From Clostridium estertheticum (GTDB lineage: Bacteria > Bacillota > Clostridia > Clostridiales > Clostridiaceae), in the NCBI RefSeq assembly GCF_011065935.2, contig NZ_JAAMNH020000001.1, forward strand, positions 269,001 through 333,000: 64,000 nucleotides of DNA, in the 5' to 3' direction. A program made the position numbers and the translations under genes. The notes beneath the pieces were generated by a model that saw nothing but the letters and a program-made list of their open reading frames with translations, searched no databases and was not told where the DNA came from. Below, in pieces: positions 62,692 to 64,000 of the stretch (the first letter of the stretch is position 1; the number at the start of each line of letters is the position of its first letter).

Positions 62692-63856
62692 GAAAGTTTT
62701 ACCGGTTATCCTAAGCTGCATAATACTTAGTGGATGCTGGGATAAAGTAGAAATAGATAGGCTTAATTTCATATCTACCATAGCTATTGACCCAGGAGAA
62801 GATATTGCTAAAGAAAAGGAATTAAAAGGTATTAATCCAGAAGAACCCTTTGCTGAGAGGCAGATTAAAAAAATTAATGTAACTTATGGATTTCCAGATA
62901 TGAGCATGCTAGGTCCGGGAAAAAGTGGAAGCACACAGGAAAAATATATTAACACGCAGGCGTACTCTATGGAGGATGCTTATTCTGAAGCTATGGCTAA
63001 AAGCAGTAGAGATATATATATGGGACATACTAAGCTACTTATATTAAGTAGCAATTTATTAGAACATAAAGATACTGTAAAAGAGATAGTAGATTATCTG
63101 CAACGGAATCCTAGCATAAGTAGGATGACTCAGGTAGTTGTCGCAGATGGTAAAGCTGAAGACTATATAAAATTTAAACCGATGACAGAGAATAGTACCC
63201 AATATTATATTTCAGGGCTTATGGATAACAGCAAGAGAAATTCTAGAATTATGAGCATAACTTTAAATGAATTTCTTATTCTCTTAAGCGAAAATGGAAA
63301 TGCATTGCTACCTAGAATAAGTATAGATAAGGAAAAAAATGAATTGATTTTAACTGGTGCTGCTATAATTAAAGATTATGAAGTAAAAGGGTATTTTACG
63401 CCACTCGAACTAATGGATATTCAGTTACTAAGTGGAAAGTTTAAAACTGGAAAAAAAGTTATCTATATGGATGGACACCCTGTTGACTTTATAATTGACG
63501 GATATAATAGGAAAATGAGAGTGGAGGAAAAAGGAGATAAGTTAGCCATTAATATTGATATCAACATTGAGGGCCAACTAGGTGAATATTATGTAGATAA
63601 AAAAATACTTAATAAAGATGAGCTAGCTAAGTTGCAAAATGCTTTTAATATCTCCATTAGTGGGGAGTGTGAAAAAATCATGCAAATCGCTAAAGGTGAA
63701 TTTGAAATAGATCCCTTTGGGACCCGCGAACATATTGAAAAGTTTAAACCTTCTTTATGGAACAAAACAGAAAAAGATTGGAATGAGAAATATAAAAATG
63801 CAATAGTTAAGGTTAATGTTAATTCTGAAATAAGAAGAATTGGTGCAGTTCAGTGA
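62681..63856 (+). CDS. gerKC: spore germination lipoprotein, Ger(x)C family
   Basis: A 391-residue lipoprotein. The signal region ends in the lipobox IILSGCWDK, giving a diacylglyceryl cysteine at residue 19, then the GerC start DKVEIDRLNFISTIAID. Three mixed alpha/beta domains follow, as in GerBC. It is attached to the outer leaflet of the inner spore membrane and needed for receptor function, usually after Lgt modification. The 5' end overlaps gerKB by 11 bases. Full length for the family. Confidence 0.93.
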   Translation: MKFKKVLPVILSCIILSGCWDKVEIDRLNFISTIAIDPGEDIAKEKELKGINPEEPFAERQIKKINVTYGFPDMSMLGPGKSGSTQEKYINTQAYSMEDAYSEAMAKSSRDIYMGHTKLLILSSNLLEHKDTVKEIVDYLQRNPSISRMTQVVVADGKAEDYIKFKPMTENSTQYYISGLMDNSKRNSRIMSITLNEFLILLSENGNALLPRISIDKEKNELILTGAAIIKDYEVKGYFTPLELMDIQLLSGKFKTGKKVIYMDGHPVDFIIDGYNRKMRVEEKGDKLAINIDINIEGQLGEYYVDKKILNKDELAKLQNAFNISISGECEKIMQIAKGEFEIDPFGTREHIEKFKPSLWNKTEKDWNEKYKNAIVKVNVNSEIRRIGAVQ

Positions 63857-63917
63857 ATATAATTACACAATATGGTAATAACTTTAATATAAATTATTTT
63901 ATTCAGGGGGGATAACA

Positions 63918-64000
63918 TTGAAAAAATTTATATTAACAAGTATTACTATAACTATTATAATCGCTATAGTTTTAAATGGCAGTAATGTGGCTACAAAAGC
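63918..64000 (+). CDS. 5' part of an exported or membrane protein (cut by window edge)
   Basis: GGGGGGA is followed 4 nt later by TTG (63918), opening a frame that runs off the window: KKFILTSITITIIIAIVL and then NGSNVATK. This is a typical signal peptide or N-terminal membrane helix. Too little is visible to name a family. It follows gerKC by 61 bp on the same strand and may belong to the same transcript. Confidence 0.6.
   Translation, partial: MKKFILTSITITIIIAIVLNGSNVATK

Overview
The window is low-GC, densely coding DNA of a spore-forming anaerobe. The best fit is Clostridium sensu stricto. Reasons: an Re-type citrate synthase/aconitase/isocitrate dehydrogenase operon, a reverse rubrerythrin, the yabG-veg-sipL-ispE block, a tricistronic gerA-type germinant receptor operon, CotS and CotF spore-coat genes, and many GGAGG-type ribosome sites with occasional TTG or GTG starts. 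I do not name a species.

Layout. 1-6300 is an accessory and decaying stretch: the end of a helicase-like gene, unknown small genes, a DUF6075 gene, a two-gene HTH unit, a 5'-truncated mannose-1-phosphate guanylyltransferase, tRNA-Pro, and a TIM-barrel pseudogene with several frameshifts. 6500-21400 is mostly core: a secreted protein with an internal duplication, a CPBP protease, the citrate-to-2-oxoglutarate operon, rluF, reverse rubrerythrin, a DUF1540 protein, a phosphodiester glycosidase, an HNH-like gene with no ATG/GTG/TTG start, an exonuclease and topB. 21400-28900 lies between two copies of the topB 3' end. It holds an Lrp regulator, aspartate 4-decarboxylase, a frameshifted HTH/TPR regulator and an FtsX-type ABC exporter, plus gene relics.

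28900-47700 holds two convergent M3 oligoendopeptidases, a lone TerD, a CAP-domain protein, a flavin-type PNPOx protein, a second CPBP protease, a YnjBCD-like importer, two CotF-like coat genes, a glycolipid-type glycosyltransferase/flippase operon, tRNA-Ala and larC-larE-larB (nickel-pincer cofactor synthesis, no larA in view). 47700-64000 is largely sporulation: two divergent GT4/cotS modules with a CotS pseudokinase, then yabG, veg, sipL, ispE, a small CLC_0170-type membrane protein and gerKA-gerKB-gerKC.

How the genes fit together. The citrate operon should supply 2-oxoglutarate for glutamate synthesis. The CotS kinases and GT4 enzymes look like a coat-saccharide module. YabG and SipL act in coat processing and assembly, and the GerK proteins sense germinants in the finished spore. 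The best candidates for something undescribed are the HNH-like gene starting at ATT or ATA (17381), the CotS pseudokinase module (47889-54789), the HTH bicistron (4316-4962), and several long palindromes and structured intergenic elements.
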